Shown one piece after another: positions 25,703 to 33,720 of a stretch of 37,385 nucleotides of DNA. The notes beneath the pieces are model-generated. The model worked only from the letters and a program-made list of their open reading frames with translations. It had not been told where the DNA came from and made no database searches. The stretch is taken from the NCBI RefSeq assembly GCF_020686945.1, contig NZ_JAJEPR010000031.1, forward strand, positions 1 through 37,385. Direction: 5' to 3'. Numbering within the stretch: position 1 is the first letter of the stretch; every line of letters starts with the position of its first letter. The translations under genes were made by a program, and so were the position numbers. Origin of the DNA: Limivivens faecihominis (GTDB lineage Bacteria > Bacillota > Clostridia > Lachnospirales > Lachnospiraceae).

Positions 25703-25710
25703 CTAAACAA

Positions 25711-26217
25711 GCTATCACCTACAGAGTTTCCAACTATCTTCTCAAGCCCTGCAATGAGAACCAGATTATAGAAGCTGTAAAAAAAGCTTCTGTGGAGATA
25801 CGAAAGAGAAAAAAGATAAAAGAACTTATACCGGATACTGCTCTTACGGATGTTCCCCGTTACCAATACAAAGATTATATCAATCAGACTTTAGATTACA
25901 TTGATACACATTTTTCTGATCCGGAATTGTCTTTGAAAAAAATCGCCTCCGATGTTCTGTTTATGAATGTTGATTACTTAAGCCGTGAATTTTTACGACA
26001 GACTGGACAAAAATTTACGGACTACCTCACCAAACTGCGTATCACAAAAGCAAAAGCCCTTTTGAAAAATGCTTCCTACGAAAAAATTTATGTAGTTGCA
26101 GAGCAAGTAGGCTTTTCCAATAACCCTCAGTATTTTGTTCAGCTTTTTAAAGCAGCTACTGGGCAAACACCAAAAGCCTGGGCAAAAATGCAACAAGCCT
26201 CGGAAAAAGAAACATAA
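25711..26217 (+). pseudogene. 3' part of an AraC-type response regulator
   Basis: From about 25711 the frame reads AITYRVSNYLLKPCNENQII, the end of a receiver domain with its conserved Lys-Pro. A linker follows, and then a complete AraC-type double helix-turn-helix (YINQTLDYIDTHFSDPELSL, FMNVDYLSREFLRQTGQKFT, VAEQVGFSNNPQYFVQLFKA). The phosphoacceptor Asp and most of the receiver are gone. The sequence to its left is the complement of the sugar-binding-protein fragment, so the open frame before 25700 is not its own. Such regulators control sugar ABC operons in Lachnospiraceae, fitting the deleted locus next to it. Confidence 0.75.
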
Positions 26218-26288
26218 TTGCCTCTCTTTTTCAAATGTGATATGCTTTACTCAAAACTTTGATATTTCAGAAAGTGAGGTTTTCCTCT

Positions 26289-27050
26289 ATGAAAACAATT
26301 CAAATAAGAAACATCACCATCGGCGAGGGCCGTCCAAAGATCTGCGTTCCTGTCGTGGGACAGACGGAAGAAGACATCCTCCGGGAGGCTGCCGGATTTG
26401 CTTCTCTTCCTGTCGATGTTGTGGAATGGCGGGCTGACTGGTTTCAGGATGTTTTTGATACCGAAAAAGTCCTGCACACGGCAAAAGCTCTACGTTCTGC
26501 TCTCGGTGAGCTTCCGCTTCTTTTTACCTTCCGCACCGCAAAGGAAGGCGGCGAAAAAGAAATTTCCGCTGAAGCTTACAGAAAATTGAATCTCGCGCTG
26601 GCAGCCAGTGGTTTCGTGGATCTCATCGATGTGGAACTCTTCTCCGGAGACGAGCTGGTAAAAGAACTCATCCGGGAGGCACACAGCCATGGAGTAAAAG
26701 TCATTGCTTCCAATCATGACTTCCACAAAACGCCCTCTAAAGAAGAACTCATCCATCGTCTGCGTCTGATGCAGGATTTTGATGCCGACCTCCCGAAAAT
26801 TGCCGTCATGCCAACCTGCCGCCAGGACGTTCTCACGCTCCTGAGTGCCACTCTGGAAATGGCAGAAACCTACGCAGACCGCCCGATCATTACTATGTCC
26901 ATGTCCGGAACCGGTGTGATCAGCCGCCTTACCGGAGAATTTTTCGGTTCTGCTCTGACCTTCGGAGCCGCCGCAAAAGCCTCTGCTCCCGGTCAGATCC
27001 CTGTATCTGAACTGGAAACTGTTCTCTCTGTGATCCATAAGAGCTGCTGA
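26289..27050 (+). CDS. aroD: 3-dehydroquinate dehydratase, type I (AroD)
   Basis: A 253-aa enzyme that converts 3-dehydroquinate to 3-dehydroshikimate through a Schiff base. The start is ATG 26289 (MKTIQIRNIT), with GTGAGG upstream. Motifs are PKICVPVVG, VVEWRADWF (substrate-binding Glu and Arg), SNHDFHKTP (catalytic His), LPKIAVMPT (Schiff-base Lys), and the C-terminal SMSGTGVISRL and FGSALTFG. Length is normal for the family. It converges on the chorismate mutase-shikimate kinase gene, another shikimate-pathway enzyme. The parS palindrome/terminator lies directly after it. Confidence 0.94.
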   Translation: MKTIQIRNITIGEGRPKICVPVVGQTEEDILREAAGFASLPVDVVEWRADWFQDVFDTEKVLHTAKALRSALGELPLLFTFRTAKEGGEKEISAEAYRKLNLALAASGFVDLIDVELFSGDELVKELIREAHSHGVKVIASNHDFHKTPSKEELIHRLRLMQDFDADLPKIAVMPTCRQDVLTLLSATLEMAETYADRPIITMSMSGTGVISRLTGEFFGSALTFGAAAKASAPGQIPVSELETVLSVIHKSC

Positions 27051-27069
27051 GCAACTCGGACCCTGAAAA

Positions 27070-27107
27070 AGTCCTATGTTTCACGTGAAACATAGGACTC
27101 TCTTTTT
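27070..27107 (+). terminator. Terminator of aroD built from a parS palindrome
   Basis: A 30-bp perfect palindrome (27070-27099) is followed by CTCTTTTT, so the RNA would form a hairpin with a U-run 19 bp after the aroD stop. Its core is an exact parS site (27077-27092). Confidence 0.65.
27077..27092. promoter_or_regulatory. parS site 1 (ParB/Spo0J binding)
   Basis: TGTTTCACGTGAAACA is an exact match to the Firmicute parS consensus (TGTTNCACGTGAAACA). ParB-CTP clamps load at such sites to organise the replication origin and recruit SMC. A degenerate copy with two mismatches (TATTTCACATGAAACA) lies at 27124-27139. Confidence 0.9.
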
Positions 27108-27176
27108 GTGAAACGCCGCACAATATTTCACATGAAACATGCTTACCACGTTGTCAAACCGTTTTCTCTGAAACCT

Positions 27177-27965
27177 CTATCTTCTTTCGGACCAGGCGAT
27201 CACCTTTCTCACCAGTTCTTCACAGATTTCTTTTTTATTTTTTCCATCTGTCTCAATGATGATGTCTGCCGCCGCTTCATATTTTTCACGACGTTTCTCC
27301 ATAAGTTCTGCGATAAATTCTATGCTCTTATTTTTCTCCAACAAAGGCCTGTCATGATCGTCCTTCGTTCTTTGAAGAATGGTTTCCGGACAAGCTGTCA
27401 GCAGGACGGTACAGCCGCTTTTCTTCATCTCTGCCACATTGCAATCCCTCATAGCTACTCCACCGCCACAGGAAACCACGACTCTGGAACAGGATCCCAC
27501 CTCCTTGAGAAGTTTTGTTTCCAGCTCCCGGAAATAAGCCTCGCCATGAACCTCAAAGATATCTGAAATACTCATGCCTTCCCGCTTTGCAATGATCTGA
27601 TCCATCTCTATTACTTCCATGGATAATTCCCGATTCAAAAAATCTGCCACTGTGGATTTTCCACAGCCCATGAAACCAATAAGAAAAATATTCTGATCCA
27701 GCAGCTTTTCCGCCTGAATCTTCTTTGCCCCTTTATAAATGCTGAAAAACACATCTTCCACTTCCTGTTTATGCGGCTTTCCCACTGTCTCACTTTTCAG
27801 CCATTTCTGAATTCCCATCTCCTGCTCTCTCTGAAAAAACGGAAGGCCATGCTCTTTCTTATATAAAGTGATCTCTTCTATCCCCTTGTTTCTCTCAAGA
27901 AGTGCCTCCAGAATTGTAGCATCACACTGACGGATCTTACTTTTTAATCTATCCAGTTCGTTCAT
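27177..27965 (-). CDS. aroK: Chorismate mutase-shikimate kinase fusion protein
   Basis: A 262-aa bifunctional protein. Residues 1 to about 85 form an AroQ-type helical chorismate mutase domain (LDRLKSKIRQCDATILEALL, ITLYKKEHG, with the usual Arg/Lys residues). Residues about 92-262 are shikimate kinase: Walker A GFMGCGKST (97-105), an Asp in EMDQII, CGGGVAMRD for shikimate, and DRPLL in the lid. The kinase phosphorylates shikimate; the mutase converts chorismate to prephenate. Such fusions occur in Clostridia. It lies 21 bp after the HD hydrolase gene on the same strand and converges on aroD. Confidence 0.9.
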   Translation of the reverse strand: MNELDRLKSKIRQCDATILEALLERNKGIEEITLYKKEHGLPFFQREQEMGIQKWLKSETVGKPHKQEVEDVFFSIYKGAKKIQAEKLLDQNIFLIGFMGCGKSTVADFLNRELSMEVIEMDQIIAKREGMSISDIFEVHGEAYFRELETKLLKEVGSCSRVVVSCGGGVAMRDCNVAEMKKSGCTVLLTACPETILQRTKDDHDRPLLEKNKSIEFIAELMEKRREKYEAAADIIIETDGKNKKEICEELVRKVIAWSERR

Positions 27966-27986
27966 GTTTTTTTCCTCTCTAATGTA

Positions 27987-28529
27987 TCAAAGTTCCCTGG
28001 AATACCTTTCAAACAGCTCCAGATATCTTTTTTCTACCACCTCAAAGGGAAGTACTTCATAAGAAAAGTGCGTTTTCATGATTGGAGGTGCTTCTTCAGA
28101 GACTCCTCTCAGAAGGATTTTCAGATCATAATAGAGCATATCGTCATCGATTTCTTTGACTTTTTTCTCCTCTTCTTCGTCCAGTCTGCTTCCCAGATAT
28201 TTTGTGTATACAATATCCAATAAAGTCTTTTCATGGGAAATATAGTCGGAAAGATGCTGTTTAAAAGGCCTTGGCACGTCTGACATATAGGCCTCACTGG
28301 CATCATGGAGCAGACAGGCAAGTGCGATCCTGCTTCCATATCCTCTTGCTTCCGCTTCTAATGCACAATGTATACAATGCTGTCCTACCGAAAAAAATGT
28401 CTTTACATGACCATTTCCACGACAGATCAGCGAAAGAGCATGTGCCACGTCTGTGATCTCAATTTTATCTGCTTCCGGGTCCAGTGGAAAGAAATGTATC
28501 CCTCCGTATGTTGTGATCCAGTCTGCCAA
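27987..28529 (-). CDS. HD-domain phosphohydrolase (YfbR-like)
   Basis: A 180-aa cytoplasmic protein. Its metal-binding His residues are in FSVGQHCIHC and the HD pair is in LACLLHDASEAYMSDVPRPF, with a later Asp in KEIDDDML. This order fits the YfbR/5'-deoxynucleotidase branch of HD hydrolases, which removes phosphate from dNMPs. The start MADWITTYGG has GGGAAGAGAA upstream. It leads a two-gene unit with the chorismate mutase-shikimate kinase gene, with no evident functional link. A strong hairpin from the upstream SGNH gene separates the transcripts. Confidence 0.8.
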   Translation of the reverse strand: MADWITTYGGIHFFPLDPEADKIEITDVAHALSLICRGNGHVKTFFSVGQHCIHCALEAEARGYGSRIALACLLHDASEAYMSDVPRPFKQHLSDYISHEKTLLDIVYTKYLGSRLDEEEEKKVKEIDDDMLYYDLKILLRGVSEEAPPIMKTHFSYEVLPFEVVEKRYLELFERYSREL

Positions 28530-28557
28530 TTCTCTTCTCCCTTCCTGAAAAACATAT

Positions 28558-28599
28558 TTTCGTACGGGAAGCTGTTTTCCCTAACCTTCCCGTACGAAA
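28558..28599 (-). terminator. Terminator after the SGNH hydrolase gene
   Basis: A perfect 14-bp stem (28558-28571 with 28586-28599) around CGTACGGGAAG lies about 24 bp past the SGNH stop. The following minus-strand sequence is only moderately T-rich (AATATGTTTTTC). Confidence 0.6.
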
Positions 28600-28622
28600 T
28601 CATGTCCTTTTATCCTGCCATT

Positions 28623-29177
28623 CTACTTCAGATCTTCTTCGATGCTCTTCCAGATATAATCTGCAGCAAAGGCAGAACCTTCCGCTGATGCATGCGCTCC
28701 ATCTTCATAATACATCTCTGTCTCTGGATGGGCCTCACGGTAAGACCACCAGTTTTCACCCACAGGTGCCAGAAGAGCGCCGATCTCTTCCGCAATCTGT
28801 TTGTTGGCCGCCGTCATACGGGGCTGAACTTCTTGTTCCTCTTTCCTCGCCCAGGTCATGTAGATCACCGGTTTACTTTTGGCTTCCCGGATCCATTGAT
28901 TTAACGTACGGACCGCTCCGAAAAACTTTTCTTCCGGACCGAAGGGATGGGAAAATTCCTGAAGCACGACATAATCATAATGTCCGTACAGAATGTTAAA
29001 ACGGACATCCGGTTCCTGTACATGCTGTTCCAGATACCAGCCGCCATGAGCAATCATCGTCACTTCACAGTCAAAACCTGCTTTTCTGGCTTTTTCTGCC
29101 ACCATAGCCGGCATATCATTAAAATAGGTATGGCTGTTTCCAATAAATAAAATTCTAAGTGTTCTTTTCTCTTCCAT
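28623..29177 (-). CDS. SGNH/GDSL-type hydrolase
   Basis: A 184-aa protein with no signal peptide. Block I is ILFIGNSHTYFNDMP, where the Ser of GNSHT is the nucleophile. VVLQEFSHPFG contains the mid-protein block, and block V is YYEDGAHASAEGS with the catalytic Asp and His. The family removes acyl or acetyl groups from sugars or lipids; the substrate is not evident. AGAGAGGTAAGAC precedes the ATG. It is divergent from nothing and stands alone between the HD hydrolase unit and the AraC regulator, all on the minus strand. Confidence 0.82.
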   Translation of the reverse strand: MEEKRTLRILFIGNSHTYFNDMPAMVAEKARKAGFDCEVTMIAHGGWYLEQHVQEPDVRFNILYGHYDYVVLQEFSHPFGPEEKFFGAVRTLNQWIREAKSKPVIYMTWARKEEQEVQPRMTAANKQIAEEIGALLAPVGENWWSYREAHPETEMYYEDGAHASAEGSAFAADYIWKSIEEDLK

Positions 29178-29354
29178 CTGTCTTACCTCTCTTTCCTGAC
29201 AACTCCCGCCCGGCAGGCACAGGCGGCATCAGATCTTTTTCTCCAACGGATATCTGCAGATCGCTCTGCTGCAAAGCAGCTCACACAATCCCATAAATGT
29301 CAATATCTGTATCAATAACCACAAGAGCCGAATCGCAATTTTTCAAAACGCGCT

Positions 29355-30287
29355 CTATAATAAACACTCGGCAAAGTCCTTTTTCTGTTTCTGCTGCTTC
29401 AAAGAATTGTATTCTCCGGGATTGCACCCGAACTGTTTCCGAAAAGCGCCGGCAAAACGGCTGGCATTGCTGAAGCCTACCATATCTGCGATCTGGGTCA
29501 TCGGATACCGACCGCTCTGAACCAGGGAAAAGCTCTGATTCACGCGATATTCTTCCAGATATTTCGTGATGGTTTTCCCTGTCATTTTCCGAAACAGACG
29601 GCAGCAAACCTCTCTGGAAAGATGAACCTGATCTGCCAGCTCTTTCAACGATACCACAGATTCGGAATGTGCATGAAGATAATCCAGCATCTGTTCCAGC
29701 CTCTCCAGTTCTCTCTGGCTGGCCGGAACCACATTTCGAAACTCCGTGTCATGTGCGGAAAAAATCAGGCCAAAGGCTTCGCAGAGCAGTCCCTTGATCC
29801 TCAGTTCATAACAGAAGGGTTTCTCTTCAAAAAGTGTATCCACTTGGTTCAGCTTTTTCAAGGCTTCCCGGCTCCACTCCTCTTTTCCTGTAAGCAGGAT
29901 ACAGGGAAGGGCAGAATTTTGCAGAAAAGGCCGGAAACAGTTGCGTTCCACATCACTTCCCAGATCTCCATAAAGAAAATCCGGTCGCACAAGGATCGTT
30001 GTATACAAAGTACGGCTGTCATCTGTGGAATCACAGCTATGAGGGACATTTCTGTTCAGAAGGAGACCTTCTCCCGGATGCACCTCATAATTTTTCTGAT
30101 AGACCTGGTATCTGGCCTTTCCCAGACGGGGCAGACTGATCTCAAGCTCATTATGCCAGTGGATCGGGACATTTTTTCCCTCAAACATCCAGAGATCATC
30201 GTGATTTACTGTCATGGGAAAGGTCTCTGAGCCATGTGCACAGAGTTCCCGCTTTGTATCATCTACCAGTATTTTTTTCTTTATCAT
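29355..30287 (-). CDS. AraC-family regulator with cupin domain
   Basis: A 310-aa protein when started at ATG 30287 (MIKKKILVDD), 8 nt after GGGAG; the frame opens 44 codons earlier but without a site. Residues about 30-160 form a cupin sensor: IHWHNELEISLPRLGKARY, HPGEGLLLNRNVPHS. The C-terminal 100 residues are two helix-turn-helix motifs: VSLKELADQVHLSREVCCRL, MTQIADMVGFSNASRFAGAF, ending in the GCNPGEYNS signature. It is divergent from the MATE transporter across about 190 bp and is a likely regulator of it. Confidence 0.87.
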   Translation of the reverse strand: MIKKKILVDDTKRELCAHGSETFPMTVNHDDLWMFEGKNVPIHWHNELEISLPRLGKARYQVYQKNYEVHPGEGLLLNRNVPHSCDSTDDSRTLYTTILVRPDFLYGDLGSDVERNCFRPFLQNSALPCILLTGKEEWSREALKKLNQVDTLFEEKPFCYELRIKGLLCEAFGLIFSAHDTEFRNVVPASQRELERLEQMLDYLHAHSESVVSLKELADQVHLSREVCCRLFRKMTGKTITKYLEEYRVNQSFSLVQSGRYPMTQIADMVGFSNASRFAGAFRKQFGCNPGEYNSLKQQKQKKDFAECLL

Positions 30288-30474
30288 CTGCAGTTCTCCC
30301 ATCGTTTGTAGAATTGCCGAACTGTCCTGCCGCGGATCACTTTGCAGCCATCCGCTTTGGTGAAAAAAAGCCGTTCGTACCTGCACGATATGGCTTCTGA
30401 CCACCGAAATCCGCTGCAAAACAGCTTACTTTATTATAACTTCCATGTACGGAATATACAAGAAGGAGGTTCTT
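30288..30474. promoter_or_regulatory. Divergent regulatory region between the AraC gene and the MATE gene
   Basis: The region has a TTATAAC -10-like element at about 30433-30440 for the plus strand, without a clear -35. This fits activator dependence on the AraC protein. No clear AraC half-sites could be fixed by eye. Confidence 0.35.
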
Positions 30475-31824
30475 ATGTCCCGCTCAAAAAAAGAAATGGA
30501 TCTGACAGTCGGAGATCCGTTCCGCTCCCTGCTGAAATTTGCGATCCCTGTGATCCTTGGAAATCTGTTTCAGCTTTTCTACACCCTGGCCGATACCATG
30601 ATCGTAGGAAAAACACTCGGAGCCCAGTCCCTGGCAGCCGTAGGCTCCACCAGTATCATCATCTATTTTGTGTTCTGTTTTATCAACGGTTTTACCGGTG
30701 GCTTCGGCATCTGTCTGGGCCAACGCTGCGGTGCCAAAGATGAAGCCGGCATGAGAAAAAGCGTAGCCGTCTCCACGCTCTTAAGCATTGCATTTACAGT
30801 CTTCCTCACTCTGATCTGTTGCCTTCTGGCTCATCAGATCCTGATCTGGATGCAGATCCCCTCCGATATCTCAGGAGAAGCTTATGACTACATGTTCATC
30901 GTCCTTCTCGGCACGGGTGCAACGGTCTTTTACAACCTGATCTCCAACATGCTCCGGGCTCTGGGAGACAGTAAAACGCCTTTATATTTTCTGGTCTTCT
31001 CTTCCATCCTGAATATTTTTCTGGATCTGCTTTTTATTGTCCCCTTTCGTATGGGTGTCGGCGGAGCTGCCTGGGCTACCATCCTTTCCCAGTTTCTCTC
31101 TGCCATTTTAAGCCTTGTGGTAGGACTGAAAAACTTTCCGGTCCTTCATCTTCACCGGGAGGATTTCCATGATCTGAAAGCAAGTGCTGTTCTTCACCTG
31201 AAGACCGGCTTTTCCATGGGCTTTCAGATGTCCGTCATGTGCATCGGTCAGCTGGCCATGCAGGCCGTGGTAAATGGTCTCGGAACTGCCGCTGTGGCCG
31301 GTTATACCGCTGCCTCCAAAGCGGACCAGCTCTCCGTACTGGTAAATAACGCCATGATGACGGCCATTTCCAACTATGTGGCCCAGAACTTCGGAGCCGG
31401 AAAGAAGGACCGGATTCAGCAGGGCGTGCGCGCCTGTCTCATCCAGACAGAAGCCTTTAATCTCGTCATGTGTATCGGAATCCTTCTGCTGCGCCATCCG
31501 ATCGTGCAAATGTTTCTTTCTGATCCGACAGCAGAGATCTATCATTATTCCGACGCCTACCTGACCATTGTTGCACCCTTCTATTTCCTGCTGGGTCTTC
31601 TGGCTGTCTACCGCACCTCCATCCAGAGCATGCAGAACGGCCGGGCTCCCTTCGCAGCCTGTATGATCGAGCTTGTCATGCGTATCTTTGCCACCATCGG
31701 TCTTTCCGGCCTTATCGGTTATACTTCGGTCTGCATTGCCAGTCCTCTGGCCTGGTTCGGTGCCTGTGCCCTTCTGATCCCGGTCTACTACCGGATGATG
31801 AGGAGCCCCTTACTCTTCCAGTAA
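30475..31824 (+). CDS. MATE-family efflux transporter
   Basis: A 449-aa integral membrane protein. The start is ATG 30475 (MSRSKKEMDLTVGDPFRSLL), 5 nt after AAGGAGG; the in-frame ATG ten codons earlier has no site. It has the MATE N-terminal signature IPVILGNLFQLFYTLADTMI and then VAAVGSTS-like helix 2, twelve hydrophobic segments in two pseudo-repeats (second repeat from MGFQMSVMCIGQLAMQAVVN), and a short Arg-containing tail. The family exports drugs or metabolites in exchange for Na+ or H+. The substrate is unknown. It is divergent from the AraC regulator and closed by a strong terminator. Confidence 0.9.
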   Translation: MSRSKKEMDLTVGDPFRSLLKFAIPVILGNLFQLFYTLADTMIVGKTLGAQSLAAVGSTSIIIYFVFCFINGFTGGFGICLGQRCGAKDEAGMRKSVAVSTLLSIAFTVFLTLICCLLAHQILIWMQIPSDISGEAYDYMFIVLLGTGATVFYNLISNMLRALGDSKTPLYFLVFSSILNIFLDLLFIVPFRMGVGGAAWATILSQFLSAILSLVVGLKNFPVLHLHREDFHDLKASAVLHLKTGFSMGFQMSVMCIGQLAMQAVVNGLGTAAVAGYTAASKADQLSVLVNNAMMTAISNYVAQNFGAGKKDRIQQGVRACLIQTEAFNLVMCIGILLLRHPIVQMFLSDPTAEIYHYSDAYLTIVAPFYFLLGLLAVYRTSIQSMQNGRAPFAACMIELVMRIFATIGLSGLIGYTSVCIASPLAWFGACALLIPVYYRMMRSPLLFQ

Positions 31825-31837
31825 TATAGCTCCTCAC

Positions 31838-31886
31838 AATCCCCTGCTTACTGCATTTTTTGGCGGAAGCAGGGGATTATTTTTTC
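31838..31886 (+). terminator. Terminator after the MATE gene
   Basis: A perfect 12-bp stem, AATCCCCTGCTT/AAGCAGGGGATT (31838-31849 with 31867-31878), is followed by ATTTTTTCT. Confidence 0.85.
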
Positions 31887-31892
31887 TGTAAT

Positions 31893-31943
31893 AAAAAGAG
31901 AAAGCTAGTGTGATATATAAAATCTCACGGGCTTTCTCTTTTT
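31893..31943. terminator. Second terminator hairpin facing the DUF362 gene
   Basis: AAAAAGAGAAAGC (31893-31905) pairs with GCTTTCTCTTTTT (31931-31943), with inner GTG/CAC pairing. It has T-runs in both directions and so also ends the minus-strand DUF362 transcript. Confidence 0.75.
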
Positions 31944-32027
31944 GATCCTCTTACAGCAAAAAATTTTGGCTCCCTATTGATACCTGTGAACTGCTTCCTT
32001 ACAAAGCAATTCACACACTTCTACCTC

Positions 32028-33152
32028 TTATTTGATCCTTTTCAGTTCATACTGTCTGGTTCCCAGACCAATCTTTTCTGCCTGATCCAGGGTCGCCTTC
32101 CATTCGATGTTTGGATTGGAATCCTTGAAATGGTCGTGATGACAGTGCCAGTCCGGCTCCGCCAGATGCTCACCCAGCTGACTGTCTGCGATCGGTGTCG
32201 CCTTCAGGCAGGCATCCGCACAGGCCTGATCCAGAGCAACCGGATCAAAGCTTGCAAACATTCCGATATCCGGAAGGATCGGTGCGTCATTTTCCCCATG
32301 GCAGTCACAGTTGGGGCTGATGTCCTGCACAAGGGAAATATGAAAGCAGGGACGGCCATGACAGACTGCCTGGGCATATTCTGCCATCTTCCGATCCAGA
32401 AGCTCATTTGCGCTGCTGTTGGGGTTATATACGGCGTCAAAGCTGCAGGCTCCGATACAGCGGCCGCAGCCTTTACATTTATCATAATCAATGACTGCTT
32501 TTTTATCCACATAGGTGATCGCATCGCTTCCGCATTCTTTGGCACAGCGACGGCAGCCCCGGCAGAGCTCTGTATGGATGGCCGGTTTTCCGCTGGCATG
32601 CTGCTGCATCTTTCCTGCACGGCTTCCGCATCCCATACCAATGTTCTTCAGGGCACCGCCGAATCCGGTGGCTTCATGGCCTTTAAAATGGGTCAGACTG
32701 ATAAAAATATCCGCATCCATAATGGCATGACCGATATATGCTGTCTTGCAGTACTCTCCGTTGACGACCGGAACTTCTACTTCATCGGTTCCTCTTAAGC
32801 CATCGCCAATGATGATCTGACAGCCTGTGGAAATGGTGTTGAAACCATTGATATTTGCACAGTCCAGATGCTCCAGTGCATTCTTTCTGCTTCCCGGATA
32901 CAGCGTGTTGCAGTCCGTCAGGAACGGCATTCCGCCCTGCTCTTTACAAAGATCTGCCACTGCTTTTGCATAGTTCGGACGAAGAAATGCCAGGTTGCCA
33001 AGCTCACCAAAATGCATCTTTATCGCAACGAACTTTCCATCCATATCGATATCCTTAATGCCTGCTGCAACACAAAGTTTTTTCAGTTTGTCCAGCTGGC
33101 TCGTACCCACCGGACAACGGAAATCGGTAAAGTAAACCATTGATTTTTCCAT
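32028..33152 (-). CDS. DUF362 protein with two 4Fe-4S ferredoxin motifs
   Basis: A 374-aa cytoplasmic protein with AAGGAGG before the ATG. The N-terminal part is the DUF362 domain (FVAIKMHFGELGNLAFLRPN, LTDCNTLYPGSRKNA, SLTHFKGHEATGFGGALKN). A bacterial ferredoxin insert has C197/C200/C203/C207 and C226/C229/C232/C236, each CxxCxxCxxxC, binding two 4Fe-4S clusters. The C-terminal part returns to DUF362 (IGMFASFDPVALDQACADAC). The role is unproven; it is common in anaerobes and probably redox-linked. It stands alone between two terminator-rich gaps. Confidence 0.85.
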   Translation of the reverse strand: MEKSMVYFTDFRCPVGTSQLDKLKKLCVAAGIKDIDMDGKFVAIKMHFGELGNLAFLRPNYAKAVADLCKEQGGMPFLTDCNTLYPGSRKNALEHLDCANINGFNTISTGCQIIIGDGLRGTDEVEVPVVNGEYCKTAYIGHAIMDADIFISLTHFKGHEATGFGGALKNIGMGCGSRAGKMQQHASGKPAIHTELCRGCRRCAKECGSDAITYVDKKAVIDYDKCKGCGRCIGACSFDAVYNPNSSANELLDRKMAEYAQAVCHGRPCFHISLVQDISPNCDCHGENDAPILPDIGMFASFDPVALDQACADACLKATPIADSQLGEHLAEPDWHCHHDHFKDSNPNIEWKATLDQAEKIGLGTRQYELKRIK

Positions 33153-33339
33153 ATTCTGTTTCCTCCTTATCTTGTATGTTCCGGGTCATACATTTTGAAA
33201 AATGTTTCCGGACAATCATCTTATTTTATAGGAAAGGATAACAGATTTTTTAAGGCAGTGCAATCTTCCTTTTTCATTTTTTACCGCATAAACCATTGTT
33301 GTCTGCGCTCTGTCCGCTTTTTACAGAACTTTTCTTCCA

Positions 33340-33420
33340 TTTACTGTCAGCTTGAACGCAGATCGCGAAGCGACTGCGTTCATGAGCAAGTAGCGAAGCG
33401 GATTGCGAATGTCCGCTTTA
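33340..33420. repeat. Short intergenic repeat with hairpins
   Basis: GAACGCAG pairs with CTGCGTTC around 33353-33382, and AGCGGA with TCCGCT at 33397-33417. The 16-mer GTAGCGAAGCGGATTG (33390-33405) occurs exactly, inverted, at 36622-36637. AGCGGATTGCGAATGT (33397-33412) recurs with one mismatch at 37368-37383. The remaining gap (33153-33459) shows no gene. Confidence 0.6.
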
Positions 33421-33697
33421 CTGTCGTCCCAAGAATCTCTGCTGATTTTATGCAAAGCATCATACGGCCAAGAAAAATCTCAAAATAATCATACATGGAG
33501 CAGATACTTTGATACTTTCATCGATCTGAAGATTCAATGCAATCATGGAACGGTCTTTTTCTATTTTCAGCTTTGATTCGGTAACTGCATAGTTGACCCG
33601 GTCATGGATATCAAACGCTGCCATTTCCTTCTGGCGGACTCTGCTTTTGTTCCTTCTTTCTTTTGTAGTATTTCCGGCATCCCGTTCGCCTTGCTGA

Positions 33698-33713
33698 TGT
33701 TTCACGTGAAACA
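33698..33713. promoter_or_regulatory. parS site 2 (ParB/Spo0J binding)
   Basis: TGTTTCACGTGAAACA is identical to the site 6.6 kb to the left and sits in a 24-bp palindrome (33694-33717), 8 bp past the YibE/F stop. No T-run follows on the minus strand, so it is not a good terminator. A short frame beginning MFHVKH (33460-33714) starts inside it and is not accepted as a gene. Confidence 0.9.
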
Positions 33714-33720
33714 TCAGTCA

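Noticed and set aside
25576..25710. N-terminal extension of the response regulator (MHPDLSRAESC...)
   Set aside because: It is antisense to the sugar-binding-protein fragment; receiver-domain similarity starts only at about 25711.
26929..27123. Minus-strand frame also containing MFHVKH
   Set aside because: It runs through parS and is antisense to aroD; no independent coding evidence.
33460..33714. 84-codon frame starting MFHVKH, just after the YibE/F gene
   Set aside because: Its first six codons are the parS palindrome read as protein, a well-known artefact; no ribosome-binding site or recognised domain is present. The later part could be a gene relic, but this cannot be supported.
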